Below are positions 1 to 7,823 of a stretch of DNA of 29,100 nucleotides, one piece after another. The DNA lies in the NCBI GenBank assembly GCA_002401545.1, contig NVTJ01000016.1:3146-32245 (forward strand), in the 5' to 3' direction. Position numbers and translations under genes: made by a program. The notes beneath the pieces were generated by a model, which made no database searches, was not told the origin of the DNA, and worked only from the letters and a program-made list of their open reading frames with translations. Origin of the DNA: Alphaproteobacteria bacterium (GTDB lineage Bacteria; Pseudomonadota; Alphaproteobacteria; Sphingomonadales; Emcibacteraceae). Every line of letters starts with the position of its first letter. The first letter of the stretch is position 1.

Positions 1-770
1 GCCATAACCTGATTTCCAGCCATCAATCCTGCATCAACGGGAAGTACGATACCTGAAATCATACGAGATTCATTGGAAGCGAGAAAACCTACAGCAGCGG
101 CAATATCATATGGCTCAGGAATATTCTGTAACGGGTACCATTTGAGGAGATCTGAAAAAACTGTAGAATTTTTCGCCTCTCGCGTATTCCAGGCAGGCGT
201 TTTTACAGTTCCGGGCGCTACTATATTTGCTCTAATTCTATACTTTCCATATTCCATCGCAAGGGATTTTGTGTAGCTGATTAATCCTGCTTTAGCCGCA
301 CTGTATGCAGGGTCCCCAAGTGAGATTATGCCATTAACACTTGCTATATTTACAATAACGCCTTCGTTATTATCTATCATAGCGCCCTTTACAGCTTCAA
401 CACAATTGAATGCTGCTGTTAGATTTAAATCTAAATCTTTTTTCCATGTCGCCGGAGTTGTCGTCGCCAATGTAGATGCAAAAGTGAACCCTGCATTATT
501 AATCAGTGTATCAATTTGTTTGTAAGTATCGCCATAGGTGTTAACAGCACTCATGATATCATCAAAATTAGTAATGTCCAGGCTGGCCGTATGTAATTTA
601 TTTGACTTAGCGGAAAGTGCGGAACGTAATTTATTTAATCCTTCTTCATCAAGGTCAATTGCAAATACATAGGCTCCTGAATCAATAAAATATCTGCATA
701 TTTCTTGTCCTATTCCACCTGCGGCTCCCGTAACCATAATATGTCGCCCTTGCATATCGTACATCAACAT
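1..770 (-). CDS. SDR family NAD(P)-dependent oxidoreductase (3' end cut by window edge)
   Basis: Classical short-chain dehydrogenase/reductase, read by translating the minus strand to the window edge. The Rossmann motif TGAAGGIG is at residues 14-21, NNAG at 91-94, and the catalytic set N116, S144, Y156, K160 has the normal S-x11-Y-x3-K spacing. About 256 codons are visible, so only a few C-terminal residues are missing from a usual 250-260 residue protein. ATG at 770 is preferred because AAGGA sits 5 bases upstream; an in-frame ATG at 764 is the alternative. The start overlaps the stop of the upstream gene by 7 bases (ATGTTGATG), so the two are translationally coupled. It probably oxidises or reduces a hydroxyl of the sugar-derived substrate of this operon. 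A KduD-like role on keto-deoxy sugar acids is possible from the neighbourhood but is not shown by the sequence. Confidence 0.9.
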   Translation of the reverse strand, partial: MLMYDMQGRHIMVTGAAGGIGQEICRYFIDSGAYVFAIDLDEEGLNKLRSALSAKSNKLHTASLDITNFDDIMSAVNTYGDTYKQIDTLINNAGFTFASTLATTTPATWKKDLDLNLTAAFNCVEAVKGAMIDNNEGVIVNIASVNGIISLGDPAYSAAKAGLISYTKSLAMEYGKYRIRANIVAPGTVKTPAWNTREAKNSTVFSDLLKWYPLQNIPEPYDIAAAVGFLASNESRMISGIVLPVDAGLMAGNQVM

Positions 771-1945
771 TTATCCTTTATTTGATCTAGTACTGTCTTT
801 ATCCATTCAAGCCTGGAAGGTGGAAGCATGCCGTAATTATAAAAAGAAATATTATTCAAATTTAATGCGGAAAGGCGTGTAATAGTCTCCGATAACTGAG
901 CAATATTTTTCATGTCAGGATAACCCGGTCTCAATATCACGCTTAACCCCTCCGAAGTGCCCAACTGGGAAATTACATTATAAGCGTCTAATGCCGCACG
1001 TTCCGCCGACGACTGATAAAGCGGCAGCTCCAGGCCATCAGAAATTGAATGCAGTGACTTCAGGTCGTGCCCTTCGACAAAGCTGGTGGCATGAGGGCTT
1101 TGGGTTGTCGCAATTACCTTTACGGCGACTTCAGGTTTAACACTCTCACGAATTTCAGAAATTAATGAAGAAACCACCCCACATCTAAAACGCAGGAACT
1201 CAATCAACCCTTTCTCAAATAATAAATCTGCTTCCCACCAGGCTGAGGCTAAATCACTATCAACTTCCAGCCCCATATCTAAAATCGAATTTAAACGCTT
1301 ACCAATATTTGCTTGAAGAGCTTCAACATCAATACCATTTGAAATTGCACCTTTTTTACAATAATCGCAAAAACATAAACCCAGCATATTCTCAAGCCAT
1401 TTATTTCCAGGAACCATGGCAAATTCATGATGAAATCCATGAGCGAATGACATATATCCGGGGGTCTCTAGTAATAAACTTTTTACTGAATAATTTTCAG
1501 AAATATCTACGCAAACTGTTCGAGCATAATGACGTACATCTGGATTTGCCGGACAAAGGCTGTAAGGGTATTTATCGCCAAAAATATTTTGCACTGACGC
1601 ATCTGTATATTTTTGCCCAAGCCTCGTATTATGGTTCAGCACTACCCATGCATTCACAGGTATTGTATCTTGATCCAGCAATTCTGCCAGAATATCCCGA
1701 TCTTCGGTTATTTTACTAACTTTCGGCTTCAATTTACCATAATCACTTGATCGAGGGCGAAAGTAAACGACGCCATCTTCAGGAAAGTAAACCCTGTTCT
1801 TCCCCCCAGCAGGTTGAATAAATTTTCCTGCATGGTAAGCGCTGGCTAAAGTTATACTATCAATCCCGAGATCATGTATATGTGAAACATCGGAACTCAA
1901 ATCATCAATATCCCAGGGATAAACGTAGAGACTATTTGTTACCAA
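764..1945 (-). CDS. Uncharacterised TIM-barrel-like protein, putative glycoside-hydrolase-like enzyme
   Basis: 393 residues, no signal peptide or membrane segment, so cytoplasmic. I cannot assign a characterised family. The layout (HDLGIDSITL early, repeated strand-helix pattern, LNNISFYNYG near the end) suggests a (beta/alpha)8 barrel like the hypothetical glycosyl-hydrolase families. Distinctive stretches are ASAYHAGKF, YFPEDGVVYFRP, LNHNTRLG, SLCPANPDVRHYA, LLLETPGYMSFAHGFHHEF and LGLCFCDYC. The Glu of LLLETPG and the His cluster after it are candidate active-site residues, and CFCDYC may bind a metal or be structural. The start is TTG: it lies 4 bases after the RidA stop with AAGGAA about 8 bases upstream, and no ATG occurs for well over 100 codons. 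It sits between RidA and SDR genes in one operon, so it probably acts on an intermediate of the same pathway; the reaction is unknown. Confidence 0.8.
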   Translation of the reverse strand: MVTNSLYVYPWDIDDLSSDVSHIHDLGIDSITLASAYHAGKFIQPAGGKNRVYFPEDGVVYFRPRSSDYGKLKPKVSKITEDRDILAELLDQDTIPVNAWVVLNHNTRLGQKYTDASVQNIFGDKYPYSLCPANPDVRHYARTVCVDISENYSVKSLLLETPGYMSFAHGFHHEFAMVPGNKWLENMLGLCFCDYCKKGAISNGIDVEALQANIGKRLNSILDMGLEVDSDLASAWWEADLLFEKGLIEFLRFRCGVVSSLISEIRESVKPEVAVKVIATTQSPHATSFVEGHDLKSLHSISDGLELPLYQSSAERAALDAYNVISQLGTSEGLSVILRPGYPDMKNIAQLSETITRLSALNLNNISFYNYGMLPPSRLEWIKTVLDQIKDKC

Positions 1946-1949
1946 GGCT

Positions 1950-2342
1950 TTATTCCTTATTTATCTTATATGCAACGACATCTATTTCCACTTTTGCATC
2001 CACCATTATTTCTGACCTCACACATGCGCGAGCCGGTGGGTATTGGCCAAAATATTCAGCATAAACTCTGTTAAAAGCTGCAAAATCCCGGGGATCATCC
2101 AGCCAGACATTTGCTTTAACTACATCCGCCAAAGTACAATCAGCTTCTTTTAAAATCTCTATTAGATTTTCAATCGTCTTTCGAGTTTGCGGCACAATCC
2201 CGCCCTCAACCAGAAATCCATTGACATCCATACCAATTTGCCCGGATACAAATACAAAATCACCCGCTACAGTTGCTTTGCAAAAAGGCAGCCCCTGCCC
2301 CCCAGCTCCCGTTGTTACAGCTCCAATTCGTTTTATAGTCAT
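1950..2342 (-). CDS. RidA family (YjgF/YER057c/UK114) protein
   Basis: 130 residues, the full length of this trimeric family, whose best-known members hydrolyse reactive enamine/imine intermediates. The family signature is at the C-terminus (PPARACVRSEIMVDAKVEIDV): R105, the carboxylate-binding arginine of active RidA proteins, and E120 are both present, and GDFVFVSGQIG at residues 27-37 matches the N-terminal strand. The active-site arginine favours true deaminase activity over an inactive member. ATG at 2342 has AGGAAAA upstream. It is the third gene of the minus-strand operon, 21 bases after the symporter stop and 4 bases before the TIM-barrel gene. Its presence suggests the pathway makes an enamine, imine or other unstable 2-keto-type intermediate. 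Confidence 0.93.
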   Translation of the reverse strand: MTIKRIGAVTTGAGGQGLPFCKATVAGDFVFVSGQIGMDVNGFLVEGGIVPQTRKTIENLIEILKEADCTLADVVKANVWLDDPRDFAAFNRVYAEYFGQYPPARACVRSEIMVDAKVEIDVVAYKINKE

Positions 2343-2363
2343 TAAAATTTTCCTAATTAAATA

Positions 2364-4154
2364 TTATGATGAAAGATCATCGTCACTAGATAAAGCTGAC
2401 CAATTCCTGGTGATGAAAATGCCTGCAACGCCGCTGACAATGAATAAAGTAATAGCCAGAGTAATCTGTCCATAAATGAGATAACCTACACCGAATAACA
2501 GGCAGTATATCCCTATACATGCGATAGGCACTGATAACAGGGCCAAAGCCAAACCACCTTTATCTGCTGATGGCAACGTCTCTCCATCTTGTTTTGCTTT
2601 ATTTCTGATACGCGCCCAACCGGGGCCGGCAGGGTTTACTAAACGTATAAAACTTACAAGTGTTTCATGATTAGATGCCGGTGAAATATATGTGACAATG
2701 AGCCAGCCAAATGTTGTTACAGAAACCCCTAATACAAGTTTAAAGCTACCCGACCAATCAGACGGTGCAAAAAACTGCAACCCAATAGCAACAACGAATG
2801 AAATTACCATAGCCGCAATTTCACTATAACCATTAATGCGCCACCAATACCATCTCAGCAAGAACAAAAGTCCTGTACCGGCACCTATCGTCAAAAGAAT
2901 ATTGAAAACTTGCAGGGCATCAGAAAGAGCCAACGCCAGAACAGCTGTCATGATCATCATAACAACGGTTGAAATACGGCCTACACGAACTAATTGTTTT
3001 TCGCTGGCATCAGGATTTACAAAACGATGATAAAAATCGTTTACGACATATGAAGCCCCCCAATTTAATGACGTCGACATTGTTGACATATATGCCGCTA
3101 TTAAAGAGGCGACGACCAAACCAATGAGGCCTGGCGGTAAATGTGTTAACATTGCTGAATAAGCAAGATCATGTCCAATTGCACTTTCTGGAACATCTGG
3201 AAATGCCGCACGAAGTGAATCAAGGTCTGGATATACAATGATTGAAGCCAAAGCTACAATGATCCAGGGCCAGGGCCGAAGTGCATAATGCGCTATCTGA
3301 AACATTATAACAGCACCCATAGCATGACGACCATTTTTAGCCGCCAGCATACGCTGTGCTATATATCCGCCGCCACCAGGTTCCGCACCTGGATACCAGA
3401 CGCTCCACCATTGAATCAATAAAGGCATTATTATGATTACTATTAATGAATCTGTATTAGAAAAATCAGGTAAAATAGATAATTTGTCAGCTATTAATGG
3501 ATTTGAAAGCAATCCATCAAGCCCGCCAATCTTGGGGTGATCCAGAACAGAGATAGATGCGCCAATGGCACCGACCATGGCACCAACGAATAACACAAGA
3601 TCACTAATCACAACACCAAGAAAACCGCCCATGGCACTAAATACCATCGTTACAGTTCCCAAGATCACTAATGTCTCTATTGGTGAAGTACCTATCATGA
3701 TGGCTGCTATTTTAATGGCCGCCAAACTCACCGCTGACATAATAATTACATTAAAAAAGACGCCGAGATACAAAGCGCGAAACGCTCTTAAATATCCTGC
3801 TATTTTACCTGAATATCTAATCTCGTAAAACTCAAGGTCTGTCATAACGCCTGACCTGCGCCAGAGTTTCGCATAGATAAATGCGGTTACAACACCAGTA
3901 ATCAAAAAAGCCCACCAAATCCAATTTCCTGATACGCCATTTGTACGAACAATGTTTGTAACCAGATTAGGTGTATCCGTTGAAAAAGTAGTTGCCACCA
4001 TAGAAAACCCAAGTAACCACCAAGGCATGTTACGGCCTGACAGAAAATATGAGGCACTATCCTTTCCCGCCTTCTTACTGACAACAAACCCAATGACCAG
4101 AGAGATAACTGGAAAAGTAAAGATTAAAAACCAATCCAAGATTGTAAAATGCAT
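2364..4154 (-). CDS. Sodium:solute symporter (SSS family)
   Basis: Inner-membrane Na+-coupled permease of about 596 residues. It opens with a membrane segment (ILDWFLIFTFPVISLVIGFVV), then the family's loop SASYFLSGRNMPWWLLGFSMVATTFSTDTP near residues 35-65, and further hydrophobic segments to the C-terminus; ISTVVMMIMTAVLALAL and the conserved AAYMSTMSTSLNWGASYVVNDF segment lie in the second half. The frame opens 12 bases earlier with TTG, but ATG at 4154 is preferred: MHFTILDWF begins normally and GGAAG lies 5 bases upstream. It follows the TonB receptor on the same strand with a GC-rich hairpin between, so it is the likely inner-membrane partner of that receptor. The substrate is not deducible; the SSS branch resembles sugar and sugar-acid carriers. 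Confidence 0.92.
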   Translation of the reverse strand: MHFTILDWFLIFTFPVISLVIGFVVSKKAGKDSASYFLSGRNMPWWLLGFSMVATTFSTDTPNLVTNIVRTNGVSGNWIWWAFLITGVVTAFIYAKLWRRSGVMTDLEFYEIRYSGKIAGYLRAFRALYLGVFFNVIIMSAVSLAAIKIAAIMIGTSPIETLVILGTVTMVFSAMGGFLGVVISDLVLFVGAMVGAIGASISVLDHPKIGGLDGLLSNPLIADKLSILPDFSNTDSLIVIIIMPLLIQWWSVWYPGAEPGGGGYIAQRMLAAKNGRHAMGAVIMFQIAHYALRPWPWIIVALASIIVYPDLDSLRAAFPDVPESAIGHDLAYSAMLTHLPPGLIGLVVASLIAAYMSTMSTSLNWGASYVVNDFYHRFVNPDASEKQLVRVGRISTVVMMIMTAVLALALSDALQVFNILLTIGAGTGLLFLLRWYWWRINGYSEIAAMVISFVVAIGLQFFAPSDWSGSFKLVLGVSVTTFGWLIVTYISPASNHETLVSFIRLVNPAGPGWARIRNKAKQDGETLPSADKGGLALALLSVPIACIGIYCLLFGVGYLIYGQITLAITLFIVSGVAGIFITRNWSALSSDDDLSS

Positions 4155-4255
4155 AGGAACTTCCAAAAATTTAGTGCTGATACCCTAAAGCGGTGCAAAA
4201 ACTACATACAATGGACACGCATACACATCAATCATTCTCATATTTACCTGTTAAT

Positions 4256-4281
4256 ATTTGGGGGGCTTGCGCCCCCCAAAT
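4256..4281 (-). terminator. GC-rich hairpin after the TonB-receptor gene
   Basis: A perfect 11-bp stem (4256-4266 with 4271-4281; core GGGGGGC/GCCCCCC) with a 4-base TTGC loop lies 33 bases past the receptor stop and about 100 bases before the symporter start. The minus strand after the stem reads ATTAAC rather than a clean T run, so it may be a weak terminator, an attenuator or an RNA-end stabiliser that lowers symporter expression relative to the receptor. Confidence 0.6.
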
Positions 4282-4313
4282 GAACTTAATATTTAGATAA
4301 TTGGTATTATTTT

Positions 4314-7109
4314 CTAGAATTTGTATCGGGCACCAATAAACCAACGACGATCTAATTGAGTAGTCGTGTGAGGAATGTTCCGAATAGACGTATTTTCCAA
4401 ACGTTGATTTGTCAAATTCAACACCTGAAACTGAAGAGTCATACCGGGCAAGACTTCATAATTGGCTGATAGATCAAGTTGCCCAAAACTACTCTGAAAC
4501 TGAGGAACACCAAACGATGCCGAATTATTTTCTAGAAAACGATCACGCCATGCGTAGGAAAGGCGTGTATCAAAAGTGCCATCGTCATAATAAAGAATGG
4601 CATTCAAACTGTTACTGGATAATCCTGTAATACCTACTCCAGCTAGTTCCGAGTCAGTCTCCTCAAAACCAGCATTACTGTCCATATAGGTATAATTGAA
4701 GATACCACCCATATTTGACAATATCCCTGGCAAAAAGTCAAAACGAGACTGTGCCAGAAACTCAACACCATTAATACTGGTTTGATCACCATTAATAGGA
4801 ATATTAAAGGTAATTGGAGCCGTCACCTCCGTACTTGTTATTTGAGAGAGGAAGGTTCTGTCTTCAACTATAGTACCACCCTGGACTAGCCCGTCTATAG
4901 ACTTATGAAACAGAGTCACCGCCAATAATCCTTCTTTCGCAAAGTACCACTCTACACCGAAATCAATATTATCGGATGTAAAAGGATCAAGGTTTGGGTT
5001 GCCGCGGCTGCCTGTGCCCCCACTTTCGTCAATACCGCCGAAAGATTCAGCAACCCTTAAATCAAACAATGTTGGTCGGGTCAAGGTACGGGAATATGCC
5101 GCACGTATAACCATATCATCACTATAATCGTAACGCACAGTCATGCTTGGCAAGAATTCTGAGTAAGAATTAACTACTGAAACCAGTGAGGAAAGGCCCA
5201 GATCTGCGTTTACAGAATGTCCATTGGAAGTCTGATCGGTTTCTATGTAACGAACACCTGCATTAATTACAATATCATCTATTTCAATTGTTGCTTCCGC
5301 ATATAACGCGATCGTTTCCTCTTCACCATCAAAGGTTCGATTGGCGGCTCGTGGCTGCAAATCTCTAATACGCGTACCTGCAACGGTTTCGCCAATGATA
5401 TCAACATTTGATACGGGCCCTGTTTTGGCTCCAAACCGCTCAAGCAGGTTAGAGTCATCAAAACCAAAGAGATCCAATACTGCACGAGGATCGGCTGTTA
5501 TTATTGTATCAGGGAAACTTGATGGAGCCCCACTAATGTCGAAATCATTCACCACCAGAGCATCAGCAAGTGTAGGTACAGTTCTTAGGTCAGTACCAGG
5601 GATATCATCAATCCGGACTTCAACTGAGCTACGGGAAGTTTTACGGTTAGAAAAACGCCCGCCAAAATCAATTTTAACAAGAGGACTGTCATCAAAAGAT
5701 CGGGTGAAGTCTAGTTTGCCGCTTATTTCCTTATCTTGGTCCTTAGTTGGACGCAAAAGGAAGACATTAAGCATGAATTCGCTAGGATCTGAATTTGCCG
5801 AAAAGTCAGTTCCTGGCACGGAGAACTCAATGAAAGGACGATTGAGTTTGATTGTAACATCTGTTCGGATTAAATTGCCTGTATCCAAATCGCCCCGGGC
5901 AAAGGAAAGCAACTGCCCTTTACGTTCTATATTACGCTCAGAATAACCGATAAATGGGGTTATTTTCCATGAGTCATTTGGCTGCCAGGCAACGGTGGCC
6001 GACACCTGCGTAAAGTCTTCATTACCGGACAGGTTATTTGCGGCAATACGATTCTGCACGTCGGTGATCGTGATTTCCTGGAATACACCATCCACAAGAG
6101 TATCATTTGAAATCGCCTTCAACGAACTTTCTGGCGGAGCATCAGCTCGCGTAAAAAAGCGGTCAGAATCGATTTCTGCATAAATTCCGTCAATAGTAAT
6201 CTCTAGATCTTCTGTAGGACGCCACTGCAAACCACCCGTCAGACCAATCGTTTCACGATCCTCCACATCAACCTGGAAATTTACGGTCGATGGGATGATT
6301 CCAGCCAGCTGCTCAGGTGTGGCCGATGCCCTTAGAGCATCAGTCGCCGGGGCATTGAGAGGCCGCGAACTGATGCCGCCATTACTATTTGATTGAAATG
6401 AAGCTTTACTATAAGCAAGAGAAGCAGAAATAGCGAACTTATCGTTCCAGTTGTTGCTGACAACAATAGCTCCCCGAGGGTCAACATCACTAGCGGCCTC
6501 ACTTATCTGGGCCTGCCCGGATACGGAAAGATTCAACCCCTTACGGTCAAAGCCATGTGGCGTACTCAACTTAACTACACCAGCCAAGCCACCTTCCACC
6601 TGTTGCGCCGACCCAGTCTTGGAGACCTGCACATTATCAAACAGCTCAGAGGCCAAAATCTCGAAGTTAAAGCCGCCCCCGACACTACTAGAATCTCCGC
6701 CAAACCGCCCAGATGTGCCATTATTCGTTCCGGTAACACCGTTAATCTCTACACGCGTAAATTCCGGCCCCAGTCCCCGCAAGGTAATAGACTGACCATC
6801 ACCAGTATTATTTCTAAAAAGCGTAACGCCTGGAATACGTTGTAATGATTCCGAGATATTCAGATCTGGAAACTTTCCAAGGTCATCCGCTGCAATAGCA
6901 TCTACAAAACCCGTAGAATCTCTTTTTTGTGATAATGCATTAATAATACTTCCTCGAACGCCAGACACTATAATTTCTTCTAGTACTTCTAGTTCCTCGC
7001 CATCTCCTTTTTCAGCACCATCATCTTGCGCAGCAACAGCCTGAACACTCGCAAAAACAGCAATAGATGCCCCTGCAAGAAATACATATTTTATTGATTT
7101 CGTAAACAT
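4314..7109 (-). CDS. TonB-dependent outer-membrane receptor
   Basis: 931 residues. A signal peptide (MFTKSIKYVFLAGASIAVFA, cleaved near AVAAQ) is followed by a short acidic linker, a TonB-box-like EEIIVSG near residues 44-50, the plug domain (DLGKFPDLNISESLQRIPGV, then ITLRGLGPEFTRVEINGV, ending about residue 185) and a beta-barrel closing with the aromatic terminus RRWFIGARYKF. It resembles the Xanthomonas/Caulobacter-type receptors that often carry oligosaccharides. ATG at 7109 has GGGAAA upstream. It is the first gene of a minus-strand operon with symporter, RidA, TIM-barrel and SDR genes, so it probably brings the operon's substrate across the outer membrane. The divergent ROK regulator is the likely controller. 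Several long antisense open frames inside it are shadows. Confidence 0.95.
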   Translation of the reverse strand: MFTKSIKYVFLAGASIAVFASVQAVAAQDDGAEKGDGEELEVLEEIIVSGVRGSIINALSQKRDSTGFVDAIAADDLGKFPDLNISESLQRIPGVTLFRNNTGDGQSITLRGLGPEFTRVEINGVTGTNNGTSGRFGGDSSSVGGGFNFEILASELFDNVQVSKTGSAQQVEGGLAGVVKLSTPHGFDRKGLNLSVSGQAQISEAASDVDPRGAIVVSNNWNDKFAISASLAYSKASFQSNSNGGISSRPLNAPATDALRASATPEQLAGIIPSTVNFQVDVEDRETIGLTGGLQWRPTEDLEITIDGIYAEIDSDRFFTRADAPPESSLKAISNDTLVDGVFQEITITDVQNRIAANNLSGNEDFTQVSATVAWQPNDSWKITPFIGYSERNIERKGQLLSFARGDLDTGNLIRTDVTIKLNRPFIEFSVPGTDFSANSDPSEFMLNVFLLRPTKDQDKEISGKLDFTRSFDDSPLVKIDFGGRFSNRKTSRSSVEVRIDDIPGTDLRTVPTLADALVVNDFDISGAPSSFPDTIITADPRAVLDLFGFDDSNLLERFGAKTGPVSNVDIIGETVAGTRIRDLQPRAANRTFDGEEETIALYAEATIEIDDIVINAGVRYIETDQTSNGHSVNADLGLSSLVSVVNSYSEFLPSMTVRYDYSDDMVIRAAYSRTLTRPTLFDLRVAESFGGIDESGGTGSRGNPNLDPFTSDNIDFGVEWYFAKEGLLAVTLFHKSIDGLVQGGTIVEDRTFLSQITSTEVTAPITFNIPINGDQTSINGVEFLAQSRFDFLPGILSNMGGIFNYTYMDSNAGFEETDSELAGVGITGLSSNSLNAILYYDDGTFDTRLSYAWRDRFLENNSASFGVPQFQSSFGQLDLSANYEVLPGMTLQFQVLNLTNQRLENTSIRNIPHTTTQLDRRWFIGARYKF

Positions 7110-7560
7110 TTCATAAATTTCCCATATTAAATTTGAATAAATTTAGACGACTACGGCAGAATATTGTTAAACTTCTTGTACATAAAAATTCTGAAATTAA
7201 ACGCCATAGTGGGAATAATATTTCATAAAGATATAATAATGTCAATTAAATACCGTTAAAGGATTTAAAAAAATTCTGATTAACCAGTAAAATGTAGTTA
7301 CGCATTGAATGTAAGTGAGATTCTAAGTATAACTTATCGTCAACATACAGGACAAACCTCATACCTGCACAAGAAAATAGGCGAAATATCAATATGAGAT
7401 AATAGGCTTTCTGATGTCGAGCCAATCAGTGCGCCACTTAAATCCAGGTGAAACAGCAGTGCTTTCATTTAATATTACCTTGCTCTTTAATAATGGCTGT
7501 ATTAAGTACTACAAGGGTATATAATCAAGAAAACAAAGGGCATTACCAGATAGGCGGCTT
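7110..7560. other. AT-rich intergenic stretch upstream of the TonB receptor
   Basis: About 450 bases without a credible gene. It must hold the promoter of the receptor operon, but I cannot pick -35/-10 boxes with confidence in such AT-rich sequence. A short perfect palindrome TAAGTATAACTTA is at 7324-7336 and is the only symmetrical site noticed; it is too short to call an operator. A 78-codon open frame starting at 7448 has no recognisable features and partly overlaps the transposase remnant, so it is not called. Confidence 0.4.
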
Positions 7561-7570
7561 TACAGATATT

Positions 7571-7757
7571 AGCCGGATTGTTATTATAATGTTGCTGTTG
7601 AGACGGTATTCAAAACAATTATTCAGACCGGGTGTGGAGGGCCAGCGCCCAAACCAGCGGCGATACAGAAAAATTAATTGGTAATTATATTGATGGGTTC
7701 TATTATCCCAGACGGCGACATTCCGCGATAGGCTATTATATCACCAATCGCTTTCGA
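7571..7757 (+). pseudogene. IS3-family transposase (OrfB C-terminus) remnant
   Basis: Broken end of a DDE integrase-type transposase. From 7576 one frame reads DCYYNVAVETVFKTIIQTG, matching the IS3-type block GNCYDNA-(V/A)-x-E-(S/T)-x-F-x-T-(I/L)-K. At about 7630 the frame must shift by one base to continue as VWRASAQTSGDTEKLIGNYI and DGFYYPRRRHSAIGY, matching the OrfB C-terminal block Y-I-x-x-F-Y-N-x-x-R-R-H-S-A-(I/L)-G-Y-x-(S/T)-P. A second shift just upstream of 7576 is likely (ISR precedes in another frame). No OrfA, catalytic Asp residues or terminal inverted repeats were seen, so only the 3' end of an old element is left. The last part stays open into the ROK gene, which makes that gene look 64 codons too long. 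Confidence 0.65.
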
Positions 7758-7823
7758 GGCCACAATGACTACAACAGAGTGAAAGTATCTCCGCTATCAC
7801 GAGACAAGTCCAAAGAGATTTTA

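Noticed and set aside
1309..1719. 136-codon plus-strand open frame opposite the TIM-barrel gene
   Set aside because: Lies fully within the opposite gene, whose motifs and operon spacing are convincing; the translated product shows no family features.
5341..5946. 201-codon plus-strand open frame inside the first TonB receptor
   Set aside because: It is antisense to a clearly real gene, composition is low-complexity Ser/Arg-rich and no motif or ribosome-binding site is seen.
7324..7336. TAAGTATAACTTA palindrome upstream of the TonB receptor as an operator
   Set aside because: Only 5-bp arms in AT-rich sequence, expected often by chance, and no second copy was found.
7448..7684. 78-codon plus-strand open frame near the ROK regulator
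   Set aside because: No ribosome-binding site or motif, and it overlaps the transposase remnant in a different frame.
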